Made by a program: the position numbers and the translations under genes. Positions 43,896 to 52,034 of a DNA stretch of 64,000 bases are shown here, piece by piece. Source of the stretch: Granulicella sp. (GTDB lineage: Bacteria > Acidobacteriota > Terriglobia > Terriglobales > Acidobacteriaceae); contig JANXYX010000019.1 of assembly GCA_025408425.1 (NCBI GenBank), positions 1-64,000 of the forward strand, given 5' to 3'. The stretch's first letter is position 1; each line of letters starts with the position of its first letter. The notes under the pieces are model-generated. The model was not told the DNA's origin and did no database searches. It was given only the letters and a program-made list of their open reading frames with translations.

Positions 43896-44750
43896 ATGCG
43901 ATCTAAGCGAGATCTTTTTCCCGGCGTGGTGTTGGCGTGCCTGCTTGCAATCGGCAGTGCGCATGCCGAAGACGGCGTCCTGGACCGGTATCAGAAGCGC
44001 GTGGCTGCGACGCTGGTCGACCAGCCGCACTGGGCGACGCCGTTTATCACGGTCGCCCCCCGGGTGGAACAGGGCATCCGAGCCGACTTTGTTCGTCAGA
44101 CTACGCCTGGCGGCCAGCAGATCTGGAACCTGGGCAATACCAAGGGGTTACAGTTGGTCCCCTTCCGGCGGGTCGAACTGAGATTTAGCCCAGCACCATT
44201 TCTCGTCCATAGCGACCCGCAGCTCTCCGACGGGTTCGGCGATATGGCATTTCGCGTCAAATACCGGCTGTATGGCAGCAACGAAGAGCACCACAACGCC
44301 ATTGTCACCGGCATCCTGGGGGCCAGCGTCCCAACCGGAAAGAGCGGAAACGGAAGCTGCTGCGCCATCCTGACGCCAACGCTCGCCCTGGGTAAGGGCT
44401 ACGGCAAGTTTGCTTTCACCTCGACCATCGGTGGGGCGTTGCCAGTATCGAATGCGGCGAAGCTGGGACGGCAGATCGTGTGGAATTCGGCCCTTCAGTT
44501 CCACGCCAGCCGCTTCGTCTGGCTGGAGACGGAGTTCAACTCTACCTTCTTCAAAGGTGGCAAGAATGACGGCAAATCGCAGACTTTTGTCACCCCGGGC
44601 ATCATCGTAAGCCGAATTCCGCTGACGCACGATGCCGCCGGAAAACCGGGGCGACTGCTGCTGACGCTGGGGGTGGCAGAGCAGATCGCGCTCACCCATT
44701 TCAACACCTATAACCATTCCCCCATCGTGACGGCTCGCCTGCGCTTTTGA
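43896..44750 (+). CDS. Probable outer-membrane beta-barrel protein
   Basis: The 284-residue protein has a signal peptide (MRSKRDLFPGVVLACLLAIGSAHA, cut before E25). Alternating strands rich in aromatic residues follow, such as 'DGFGDMAFRVKYRLYG', 'FAFTSTIGGALPVS' and 'FVWLETEFNSTFFKGG'. It ends in the strand 'SPIVTARLRF' with a terminal Phe, the recognition signal for BAM-assembled barrels. It resembles 'transporter/MetA-pathway' barrels loosely, but no named family is certain. It begins 21 bases after dapD. Confidence 0.7.
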   Translation: MRSKRDLFPGVVLACLLAIGSAHAEDGVLDRYQKRVAATLVDQPHWATPFITVAPRVEQGIRADFVRQTTPGGQQIWNLGNTKGLQLVPFRRVELRFSPAPFLVHSDPQLSDGFGDMAFRVKYRLYGSNEEHHNAIVTGILGASVPTGKSGNGSCCAILTPTLALGKGYGKFAFTSTIGGALPVSNAAKLGRQIVWNSALQFHASRFVWLETEFNSTFFKGGKNDGKSQTFVTPGIIVSRIPLTHDAAGKPGRLLLTLGVAEQIALTHFNTYNHSPIVTARLRF

Positions 44751-44777
44751 GCCTTAGCCTGCAATATTGGCAAAGAC

Positions 44778-44786
44778 TGGTAGAAT
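44778..44786 (+). promoter_or_regulatory. Extended -10 box before the RNase J gene
   Basis: TGgTAGAAT ends 9 bases before the ATG at 44796, so transcription would begin within a few bases of the start codon. It matches the extended -10 element before nrdR. Confidence 0.45.
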
Positions 44787-44795
44787 CAGGGGTTG

Positions 44796-46460
44796 ATGGC
44801 TCAAGATAAATTAAAAATGATTCCCCTTGGGGGCCTTGGCGAGTTCGGGATGAACTGCATGGCACTCCGCTGGCAAGATGACATTATCGTCATCGACGCC
44901 GGTCTGATGTTTCCTGAAGAAGAGTTGCTGGGTGTCGATATTGTTGTACCGGACATTAGCTACCTGACTGAAAACCGGGCTAAGGTCCGCGCAATTCTTT
45001 TGACTCATGGACACGAGGACCACATCGGCGGCCTGCCCTGGATCCTGTCCGAACTGAACGTTCCCGTCTACGGCACTGAATTCACGCTGGCTTACGTCGA
45101 GGGCAAGCTCGAAGAGCATCGCCTGCTGGACGACGCCGATCTGATCGAAATGCTACCCGGGAAGCGATTCACCCTGGGACCATTTTCGATCATGCCGATC
45201 CGCGTGACACACTCGCTGGTGGACTGCGTCGCATTGGCAATTCATACGCCGGTGGGCGTTGTGCTGCATACGGGTGACTTCAAGATCGACCTCTCCCCAC
45301 CGGATGGCAAGGCATTCGATCTGCATGCGTTCGCCGAACTGGGCAAGCAGGGCGTACTGTGCCTGTTGCAGGACTCCACCAACGTCGACCGTCCCGGCTA
45401 CACGCCAAGCGAACGGGCCGTACGTCCGCGGTTGGATGAGATCTTTTCGCAGACCAAGAAAAAACTGTTCTTCAGCTGCTTCTCCTCGTCGATTCATCGC
45501 ATTCGTCTGGCGATGGAGCTGGCCCATCAGCATGGGCGCAAGGTTGCGGTGATCGGCCGCTCACTCGATAACTCGACTGAGATCGCGCAGGACCTGGGCT
45601 ATCTCGATCTGCCCGCGGGGTTGATTATCAATCCTGGCCAGATCAAAGAGATGCCTGCGAACAAAGTCTGCGTGATGATCAGCGGCACACAAGGCGAGCC
45701 GATGAGCGCGCTGAGCCGCGCTGCCGTGAACAACCACAAATTCGCCCGCATCGATCCCGGCGATACCGTACTGTTGAGCTCGCGCGTCATTCCGGGTAAC
45801 GAGAAGTCAATCTACCGGATGATCGACCATCTGGAACGCCGCGATGCCAGGGTCATTCACGACGACGGCACTGCCGGCCTGATCCACGTCAGCGGACACG
45901 CCAGCCAGGAAGAACTGCGGCTGATGATTAACCTGGTTCGTCCCAAGTTCTTCGTCCCAGTCCATGGAGACTATCGCCACCTCAAGCGTCATGCCGAAAT
46001 GGCAGGAGCCATGGGAGTCGTCGAAAAAACGATCCTGCTGGAGGACGGCGAAGTTCTGGAACTGGATAAGAATTCAGCCACCAAGACCGGCAAAGTTACG
46101 GTTGGACGGGTCTGCATCGATTCAGGCGGCACTTCCACCGATGTGGTCGAAGACGTCGTCATCCGCGACCGCAAGCATCTCAGCGAAGACGGCATCGTGC
46201 TCCCCATCATTGCGATCAACAAGCGCACTGGCAAAGTGGAGACTGTGCCGGAGATCGTGATCCGCGGGATGGCAATCGACGAAGCCAGCATGATCAACGA
46301 AGCCAAGCAGATTGTGCAGCGGACGCTGGATTCATCTGCCGACGAAGAGAAGGCCGACTACGGCGTGATCAAAGAGAAGATCCGCAACGATCTGAAGCGT
46401 TATATCCAGAAGAGCACCAGTCGCCGGCCCCTGATTATGCCGGTGATTCTGGAGATCTGA
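44796..46460 (+). CDS. rnj: Ribonuclease J
   Basis: RNase J is a metallo-beta-lactamase/beta-CASP enzyme with 5'-3' exonuclease and endonuclease activity in RNA turnover and rRNA maturation. The protein of about 554 residues has the zinc motif HGHEDHIGG and the third His in 'PIRVTHSLVDC', then 'VLHTGDFKIDL'. The beta-CASP domain ('SCFSSSIHRI', 'ISGTQGEPMSAL', 'VHVSGHAS'-like 'LIHVSGHASQEE' and 'PVHGDYRHL') and a C-terminal domain from about residue 450 follow. Only one RNase J gene is present here. ATG 44796 is preferred to TTG 44793. Confidence 0.96.
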   Translation: MAQDKLKMIPLGGLGEFGMNCMALRWQDDIIVIDAGLMFPEEELLGVDIVVPDISYLTENRAKVRAILLTHGHEDHIGGLPWILSELNVPVYGTEFTLAYVEGKLEEHRLLDDADLIEMLPGKRFTLGPFSIMPIRVTHSLVDCVALAIHTPVGVVLHTGDFKIDLSPPDGKAFDLHAFAELGKQGVLCLLQDSTNVDRPGYTPSERAVRPRLDEIFSQTKKKLFFSCFSSSIHRIRLAMELAHQHGRKVAVIGRSLDNSTEIAQDLGYLDLPAGLIINPGQIKEMPANKVCVMISGTQGEPMSALSRAAVNNHKFARIDPGDTVLLSSRVIPGNEKSIYRMIDHLERRDARVIHDDGTAGLIHVSGHASQEELRLMINLVRPKFFVPVHGDYRHLKRHAEMAGAMGVVEKTILLEDGEVLELDKNSATKTGKVTVGRVCIDSGGTSTDVVEDVVIRDRKHLSEDGIVLPIIAINKRTGKVETVPEIVIRGMAIDEASMINEAKQIVQRTLDSSADEEKADYGVIKEKIRNDLKRYIQKSTSRRPLIMPVILEI

Positions 46461-46510
46461 CGCAGTAATCTCAGGGCGCGGGACCACCGTGGAGGGGTAA
46501 ACTCTATCGA

Positions 46511-46651
46511 ATGGTGACCGCGCCTATGTTCTGTGGCTCCCCCTGCTACCCCATATCGTCCAGCGTCAGGCGTAACCGCGCCCAACGCTTTGAAAAGCAC
46601 GTGTCCAGGTCGATTGAGCAAGAGATGCTCCATGATCGGCAGGCTGCGTGA
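46511..46651 (+). CDS. Candidate 46-residue ORF coupled to the hydrolase gene
   Basis: ATG 46511 opens a short frame (starting MVTAPMFCGSPCYP, with two Cys at 8 and 12 and a basic middle) that ends with TGA overlapping the GTG start of the hydrolase gene (GTGA, 46648-46651). A TAAACT hexamer lies about 12 bases upstream. The overlap suggests either a leader peptide or chance. I do not recognise the sequence. Confidence 0.3.
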   Translation: MVTAPMFCGSPCYPISSSVRRNRAQRFEKHVSRSIEQEMLHDRQAA

Positions 46652-47847
46652 ACGTAGACCCATGGCCCACGCAGCTAACGCGAACGCATTCCGCAATCCG
46701 GGCAAGTCGGAAGGCCAGCATCACGCTGGTGGCCGCACTCCTGCTGGTGCCGTGCGCGCTTGCCTGGCCGTTTACGAAGGCACATCTGCAGGCGACCGCG
46801 GTGCTGAGGCTGGTGAGTGGGCAGCCGGTTCCCTGGCTCGTCCGCTCGGTAGTGGCCGAGCCTGTTTCAACCGAAGATGTTCAGTTCCCAAGCGAGGCGG
46901 GCGTTGTCCGTGCGCGACTCTACGTGCCGGCCAACCATCCCCATGCACCGGCGCTGATCGTGCTGCATGGGGTCCATCATCTTGGGATGGACGAGCCGCG
47001 ACTGATGAGCTTTGCGGCGGCGATGGCAAGCTGCGGATTACGGGTGCTGACGCCGGAGCTTCCAGGCATCAAGGACTACCACGTCGACAAAAGTTCCGTG
47101 CTGGTCATTGGTCAAGCGACAAGATGGTTTGCACAGCAGACGGGTGGGCCAGTGGGGGTAATGGGGCTGAGCTTTAGCGGAGGGCTGGCACTGGTGGCCG
47201 CGGCGGACCCGCTCTATCGCCCGGACTTCAAATTTGTATTTGCGGTAGGGTCGCAGGACGCGATGGACCATGTCACGCAGTACTATCTGACCGGGCGCGA
47301 GACTCGCCCCGATGGGACGACGGAAGAGTTGACTCCGCATGAGTATGGTGCCCTGGTGCTGGAGTATGAGCACCTCGAAGACTTTGTGCCGGCCGCCGAC
47401 GTAGAGGCCATACGCCCAGTGCTGCGCCAGCATCTGTACGAGGACAAGGCAGCCGAGCGGGTCGCCAGCTTGAAGCTCTCCGGCCTGCAACGGGCAGAGG
47501 CCGTCAGCTTGATGGACTCAACCTCTGCCGCGACACGAAAGAAGCTGGCGACGGTACAGGTAAGGCATCTGGAGGAGATGGAGGGGCTGTCTCCGCATGG
47601 TCGGATCAAGTCGCTTACGACTCCGGTCTACCTGCTGCACGGCCAGGCGGATAACATCATTCCTGCAGCCGAAACACTGTGGATGGCTAGCGAGCTTGAG
47701 GCAACGACGCTGCAGGCAGTTCTGGTCAGCCCAGTGCTGTCACATCTGGATCTGGACGGGACGCAGCCTGGGACGCTGGACGAGTTGCGGCTGCTGCATT
47801 TTTTCGCTTTAGTGATAGATGCAGCGCATAGGCAGGAGAGGAAATAG
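46648..47847 (+). CDS. Membrane-anchored alpha/beta hydrolase
   Basis: The 399-residue protein has one N-terminal membrane helix ('ITLVAALLLVPCALAWPF', about residues 25-42). An alpha/beta-hydrolase fold follows: 'APALIVLHGVHHLGMDEPRL' (oxyanion loop), the nucleophile elbow GLSFSGG, 'VYLLHGQADNIIPA' with the probable acid Asp, and the late His in 'SHLDLD'. The substrate is unknown. No ATG occurs before residue 112, so the GTG at 46648 is the likely start. The stop is followed immediately by the ilvA-like ATG, so the two genes form one unit. Confidence 0.8.
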   Translation: MNVDPWPTQLTRTHSAIRASRKASITLVAALLLVPCALAWPFTKAHLQATAVLRLVSGQPVPWLVRSVVAEPVSTEDVQFPSEAGVVRARLYVPANHPHAPALIVLHGVHHLGMDEPRLMSFAAAMASCGLRVLTPELPGIKDYHVDKSSVLVIGQATRWFAQQTGGPVGVMGLSFSGGLALVAAADPLYRPDFKFVFAVGSQDAMDHVTQYYLTGRETRPDGTTEELTPHEYGALVLEYEHLEDFVPAADVEAIRPVLRQHLYEDKAAERVASLKLSGLQRAEAVSLMDSTSAATRKKLATVQVRHLEEMEGLSPHGRIKSLTTPVYLLHGQADNIIPAAETLWMASELEATTLQAVLVSPVLSHLDLDGTQPGTLDELRLLHFFALVIDAAHRQERK

Positions 47848-48867
47848 ATGAGTGAATTTGTAACGTTGAATGAGATCCAAGCGGCGCGAGATCGTATCGC
47901 CGGCGTAGCAGTGCGGACGCCCCTGTACCGCCTGGAGCGCGCACGGCTGCGCATGGCAAAGCATCCTGAGCCAGAGTTCGACATCTACATCAAGGCCGAG
48001 AGTGAACAGCCGATTGGCAGCTTTAAGCTGCGCGGCGCATACAACATGGTGGCGCAACTCTCGCCGAAAGCGCTGCAACTGGGTGTGATCACCTACTCCA
48101 GCGGCAACCACGCGCAGGGAGTGGCGTATGCGGCGCGCGCACTGGGCTCCAAAGCGGTGATAGTGATGCCGGACAACGCCCCCGCGATCAAGCAGGCTGC
48201 CACGGCGGCGCTGGGTGCGGAGATTGTGCTGGTGGGACCAGCATCCTCCGAACGCAAGCTGAAGGCGGAGGAACTCGCCGAGAGATTTGGCTACACCATC
48301 ATTCCGCCTTATGACCATCCGCACATCATCGCGGGACAGGCCACGTGCGGACTTGAGATTGTCGAACAGCTACCCGGAGTGGACGTCGTGATCTCGCCGG
48401 TCAGCGGCGGCGGCCTACTGAGCGGAATTGCTACTGCAGTCAAGCTAAGCGCACCGCAGGTAAGGGTATGGGGCGCGGAGCCGGAGCTGGCGGCAGACGC
48501 CAAGGAAAGCTTCGAGACGAAAAAGCTGGTGGAGTGGCCAGCTGCCATGACCACCCGCACCATCGCCGACGGTCTGCGCACACAGAGCCTCGGCGAACTG
48601 AACTTCAAGCATGTGCTTCAGTATGTTGATGGCATCGTCGCAGTGAGCGAGGAGGAGATCTTCTCTGCAATGCGGTTGATGCTTGCAGTGACAAAACTGG
48701 TCCCGGAACCAAGTGGAGCAGTGACTTTAGCGGCTGCGCTGTATCACGCGGAAGAGATCGGGCTGCACCGCGTCCGGAAGGTAGCCGTGGTGCTGAGCGG
48801 CGGAAATCTGGAACCAGCCCTGAAGGATAAGTTACTGCACGAGATCGCTGCTGGACAGGCTGAGTGA
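47848..48867 (+). CDS. Threonine/serine dehydratase (no ACT domain)
   Basis: This fold-type-II PLP enzyme removes ammonia from threonine to give 2-oxobutanoate, or from serine to give pyruvate. The 339-residue protein has 'RTPLYRLE', the PLP lysine Lys60 in 'GSFKLRGA', 'SSGNHAQGVAYAA' and the phosphate loop 'SGGGLLSG'. There is no C-terminal ACT regulatory domain, so it is the short, catabolic-type or serine-racemase-like form, not the feedback-controlled IlvA. The ATG follows the hydrolase stop directly. Confidence 0.9.
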   Translation: MSEFVTLNEIQAARDRIAGVAVRTPLYRLERARLRMAKHPEPEFDIYIKAESEQPIGSFKLRGAYNMVAQLSPKALQLGVITYSSGNHAQGVAYAARALGSKAVIVMPDNAPAIKQAATAALGAEIVLVGPASSERKLKAEELAERFGYTIIPPYDHPHIIAGQATCGLEIVEQLPGVDVVISPVSGGGLLSGIATAVKLSAPQVRVWGAEPELAADAKESFETKKLVEWPAAMTTRTIADGLRTQSLGELNFKHVLQYVDGIVAVSEEEIFSAMRLMLAVTKLVPEPSGAVTLAAALYHAEEIGLHRVRKVAVVLSGGNLEPALKDKLLHEIAAGQAE

Positions 48868-48933
48868 TAACGGCTTTCGCCGACTGCCTGTCCGCGTCTA
48901 ATAGACCTATGATGTTCGAGGCTTGTGTGTCCT

Positions 48934-49950
48934 ATGCGTGAACTTTGGTTGAAGCAGGCTGTATGGTGTGCGTTGCTGGCTGGCTGCTGCGTGGCGGTGG
49001 CGCAGAAGGCCCCGAAGGACAAAGCGGGTTACGATCGTGCGGCACGAGCGACAGTGCTGCACGATGCGAACGTCTATGTGGCGGCGGATGCGGACTCACA
49101 GAAGATCTCGCTGGTCACTCCCGGTCATGAAGTCGTGGTGGTGGAGCGTAGCGGGCCGTGGGTCAAGGTTTTCGCCAACACCGATGTTGCGGACGATGAT
49201 GATCCCGAATTGAAGCCTGACTTTGGCGAAGACGAGAATGTAACGCCGGCATCCGGTTGGATACGCGACAAGGGAGTAGTCGCACCCGGAACTGCGGGCG
49301 GTGACGCCATCCTGTACGGCTACGCTGCGAACCTGGAGGATGAGGCATCGCAACCACATGCTCCCAAGGGCGCAGCGGCGCAGGCGCATCTGCTGTATCG
49401 GCGAGTTGCGGAGTACTTCCCACAATCACCACTTGCAGCGGAGGCGGCCTGGCGCTCCGCAGATGTGCGCTGGCAACTGGAACGGCAGGATGTAAAGTCG
49501 TTGCCCAGTGCGAAAGAGCAGGACGCCTACCTGCGACCCCAGATCTACGACGGCGACATGAAGAAGGTCGTCAAGCAGTATCCCGGGACAAGATTTGCGG
49601 CGCTCGCTGCGTTCGAGATGCTGGACAACAAGTTATGCGGCGACTGGCAGGGACTGCCGAAGTGTCCGGAGATGGAGACAGCGATCTACGAGAAGTACGC
49701 ACAGCAGTTTCCTGATGGCCCCAAGGCTCCTGAGGCGCTGTATAACGCGGTATACCGCCAGGGCGTGGTGGTGACAATGTACACCGTCGAAGAGAACAGA
49801 AAGAAGGCCGATGCTGCAGCGGCTCGCACTCAGGCGCTGGCGCAGCAGTTGAAGTCAAAGTATCCACAGTCAGACTTTGCCGCGCGTGCGGCCAGCATCG
49901 CGTACCGGGTCCAGCAGGGCATACCTGTTTATGGCAATGACCGCGACTAA
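48934..49950 (+). CDS. Exported SH3-domain and TPR-like envelope protein
   Basis: The protein of about 338 residues has a signal sequence with a lipobox-like LLAGC ('MRELWLKQAVWCALLAGC'), so it may be a lipoprotein. A bacterial SH3 domain follows (about 38-115: 'ATVLHDANVYVAADADSQKISLVTPGHEVVVVERSGPWVKV...GWIRDKG'). The helical second half has TPR-like blocks ('LLYRRVAEYFPQSPLAAEAAWRSADV', 'KSKYPQSDFAARA') like YbgF/BamD-type proteins. It probably binds the cell wall or another envelope protein. ATG 48934 is preferred to the upstream GTG at 48925. Confidence 0.7.
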   Translation: MRELWLKQAVWCALLAGCCVAVAQKAPKDKAGYDRAARATVLHDANVYVAADADSQKISLVTPGHEVVVVERSGPWVKVFANTDVADDDDPELKPDFGEDENVTPASGWIRDKGVVAPGTAGGDAILYGYAANLEDEASQPHAPKGAAAQAHLLYRRVAEYFPQSPLAAEAAWRSADVRWQLERQDVKSLPSAKEQDAYLRPQIYDGDMKKVVKQYPGTRFAALAAFEMLDNKLCGDWQGLPKCPEMETAIYEKYAQQFPDGPKAPEALYNAVYRQGVVVTMYTVEENRKKADAAAARTQALAQQLKSKYPQSDFAARAASIAYRVQQGIPVYGNDRD

Positions 49951-50049
49951 TCCAGACTCTGGTCGTTAGGTCCATGATTCTATCTTCGCGAAGGATACGC
50001 GGAGGCCAAAACGTCACAGGTCTTCGAGAAGATACTTCGCTGAGAATCA

Positions 50050-50067
50050 GGCGAGGAACGCCTCGCC
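50050..50067. terminator. Short hairpin before uppP
   Basis: GGCGAGG and CCTCGCC pair over 7 bp with a four-base AACG loop, 100 bases after the SH3 gene and 47 before uppP. No T-run follows, so its role as a terminator is doubtful. Confidence 0.3.
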
Positions 50068-50113
50068 ATCCATTGAAATACTCCATTCACAGCGGGGCAT
50101 TTAGGATGTTGCT

Positions 50114-50998
50114 ATGCCGATTTTTAAAGTAATCCTTCTTGCGATTGTGCAAGGCCTGGCAGAGCTGCTGCCTGTTTCAAGCTCCGCGCATGTGGTGGTG
50201 GCGGAGAAGTTGTTAGGGCTCAACCCCTCGTCGCCCCAGATGACCCTGCTGCTGGTGATGCTGCACACCGGCACCATGTTTGCCGTGATTGTTTACTTCT
50301 GGAACCAGTGGAAGCGGACGTACTTCTCCAGCGCCGATGCGTTCAAGCGCTTTGCGATTCGTGTGATCTGGGCCACGATACTGACCGCCGTCATCGGCTA
50401 TCCCATCGTGAAGCTGATCGAGAAGACGGCCTTCAAGGGCGCTTCAAAAGGCGAGATTGAACTGCTCTTCGGGCGGCTTGATCTGGTTGCTCCCGCGCTG
50501 TTTGCGGCAGGCCTGCTGATACTGCTGGCGGGACTGATGGAGAAGCGACGCATGGGCGCGCACGAGAAAGTCTTCGGCGATAGCGTCACCATGCGCCAGG
50601 CCGGATGGATGGGCGCGATCCAGGGACTTTGCCTGCCGTTTCGTGGCTTCTCGCGTTCAGGTGCCACCATCTCCACCGGCATGTTGAGCGGCGCCAGCAA
50701 GGAGCGCGCAGAGCGGTTCAGCTTTGCAATGGCAGTCGTAATCACTCCAGCGGTAGTGGGCAAGGAAGCTCTGCGTCTGCTGAAGGCCTCGCACGAGGCA
50801 ACCGCAGCAGGCGTACCCATCGATCTGCATGGCAGTGTCGTCTCAAGCCTTCTGGGCGCGCTCTTCGCATTCTTCGCCGGACTTGTTGCGCTGAAATGGC
50901 TTAGCAGTTGGCTCGAGGAGGGCCGCTGGTACCTGTTCGGAATCTACTGCCTGGTAGCTTCGGTGGTGGTGTTCTACCTCTACCATCTGGGCTACTAA
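50114..50998 (+). CDS. uppP: Undecaprenyl-diphosphatase
   Basis: UppP (BacA) removes a phosphate from undecaprenyl diphosphate so that the lipid carrier can be reused in cell-wall synthesis. The 294-residue protein has about eight membrane helices. It has both active-site motifs: 'QGLAELLPVSSSAHVVV' (Glu17, Ser and His26; canonical QGLTEFLPISSSGHL) and 'PFRGFSRSGATIS' (canonical PGtSRSGaT). The second motif has Arg-Gly-Phe in place of Pro-Gly-Thr but keeps the key SRSG. A TAGGA sequence precedes the ATG by 6 bases. Confidence 0.94.
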   Translation: MPIFKVILLAIVQGLAELLPVSSSAHVVVAEKLLGLNPSSPQMTLLLVMLHTGTMFAVIVYFWNQWKRTYFSSADAFKRFAIRVIWATILTAVIGYPIVKLIEKTAFKGASKGEIELLFGRLDLVAPALFAAGLLILLAGLMEKRRMGAHEKVFGDSVTMRQAGWMGAIQGLCLPFRGFSRSGATISTGMLSGASKERAERFSFAMAVVITPAVVGKEALRLLKASHEATAAGVPIDLHGSVVSSLLGALFAFFAGLVALKWLSSWLEEGRWYLFGIYCLVASVVVFYLYHLGY

Positions 50999-51145
50999 GC
51001 GGGTCGATTACCAGTCTCAGATTTGATGCATCGTCTGCACGCTCTGACGCGTAGAGCGCCACGCCCAATAGATCAAGGGTATTGTGCCGACGGAGATGCG
51101 TCGTCGCTCGGTCGTCGCGCCCATGATGATGCCTTGTAATGCAGC

Positions 51146-51182
51146 AAAAAAACGAGCGGCAAGATTTAACCTGCCGCCCGTT
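51146..51182 (-). terminator. Intrinsic terminator of the DUF2383 gene
   Basis: On the minus strand, arms ACGGGCGGCA and TGCCGCTCGT pair (one G-U) across the loop GGTTAAATCT, with a run of seven T after them. This is a textbook rho-independent terminator 39 bases downstream of the stop at 51221. Confidence 0.85.
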
Positions 51183-51220
51183 ATGGCGAGTCTAACCGAA
51201 GTGGAATCAACCCTCTAGCG

Positions 51221-51685
51221 TTACTTCGGCACCAGCGCGTCACGATGGCTCCGAACAAAGTCGTGTGACGCAATGACATGAGCCTGCTGCTCTGTCAGAA
51301 GCTGGCGCACGGGCAGCGGTAGCTCCTGTTTCAGGGCATCGGCGTAGACCTTCTTGGCTGCGTCTTCAGCTTGCTCTGCCGTTTCCAGCAGCGTATGGTC
51401 ACCACCACCAAGATTGGCCTTGAGATCCGCCCATATCCGCTGGAAAGTTCCGATCGCAGTGCCAGATTCCTTGATATCGTGAACGCCATCCTGATGGAGA
51501 ATCTCTTCCAGATAGCCACGGAAGCTTGCCCGCTTGAGCGATTCGGCCAGAAAATGATGCTTGAGCGTCGGGTCTTTCAAATGTTCGCCAATATCTACGA
51601 AGCCCTTCTGGCTGTCCAGAAGTACGCTGATCACTTCGTTGATTGCGTATCGCATTTCATGCTGCTTTCCTGCATCTGTAGACAT
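51221..51685 (-). CDS. DUF2383-type four-helix protein (PA2169 family)
   Basis: The protein of about 154 residues starts MSTDAGKQHEMRYAINEVI and is a helical bundle with 'LLDSQKGFVDIGEHLKDPTLKHHFLAESLKRASFRGYLEEIL', the ferritin-like DUF2383 pattern. 'AEDAAKKVYADAL' follows, and it ends 'RSHRDALVPK'. Relatives are stress- or stationary-phase proteins of unclear function. ATG 51685 is chosen because GAGG lies 5-6 bases before it, and the longer reading adds residues out of family. A strong terminator follows. Confidence 0.85.
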   Translation of the reverse strand: MSTDAGKQHEMRYAINEVISVLLDSQKGFVDIGEHLKDPTLKHHFLAESLKRASFRGYLEEILHQDGVHDIKESGTAIGTFQRIWADLKANLGGGDHTLLETAEQAEDAAKKVYADALKQELPLPVRQLLTEQQAHVIASHDFVRSHRDALVPK

Positions 51686-52034
51686 AAAAACCTCATGTAC
51701 TGCTACTGGTTGGATAAGTTGGATGGCTGGAGCAGGGTCCACCGGCTGTCTGCGATTCTCCTTAGCCGGCAGCAGGCAGGCGAAATCGCGAAAATCCCGC
51801 GCCCCTGCCAGCCTTTCCTAAGGTCCGCTGGGGTTACTCTCCCCCTCGGCAACTGAACAGATAGATGCGCCAGAGCGCTGCGGGTTTGCATCCGGATACC
51901 CCAGCGGGCAGGTTTCCCTATTTTGCGGCGCGCTCTGGGATAATCGAAGGTGCTCTGGTGGTTCACGGCCTCATCGCAGATCGTCCCGGCGTGCAGAGGT
52001 TGCCGTCCGGGCATAAGAGGCCGCGCGTACCCCG

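Noticed and set aside
46533..47177. A 214-codon plus-strand frame overlapping the hydrolase
   Set aside because: It is out of frame with the hydrolase, whose GLSFSGG elbow and helix are clear. The translation is Gly/Arg/Ala-rich with no motif.
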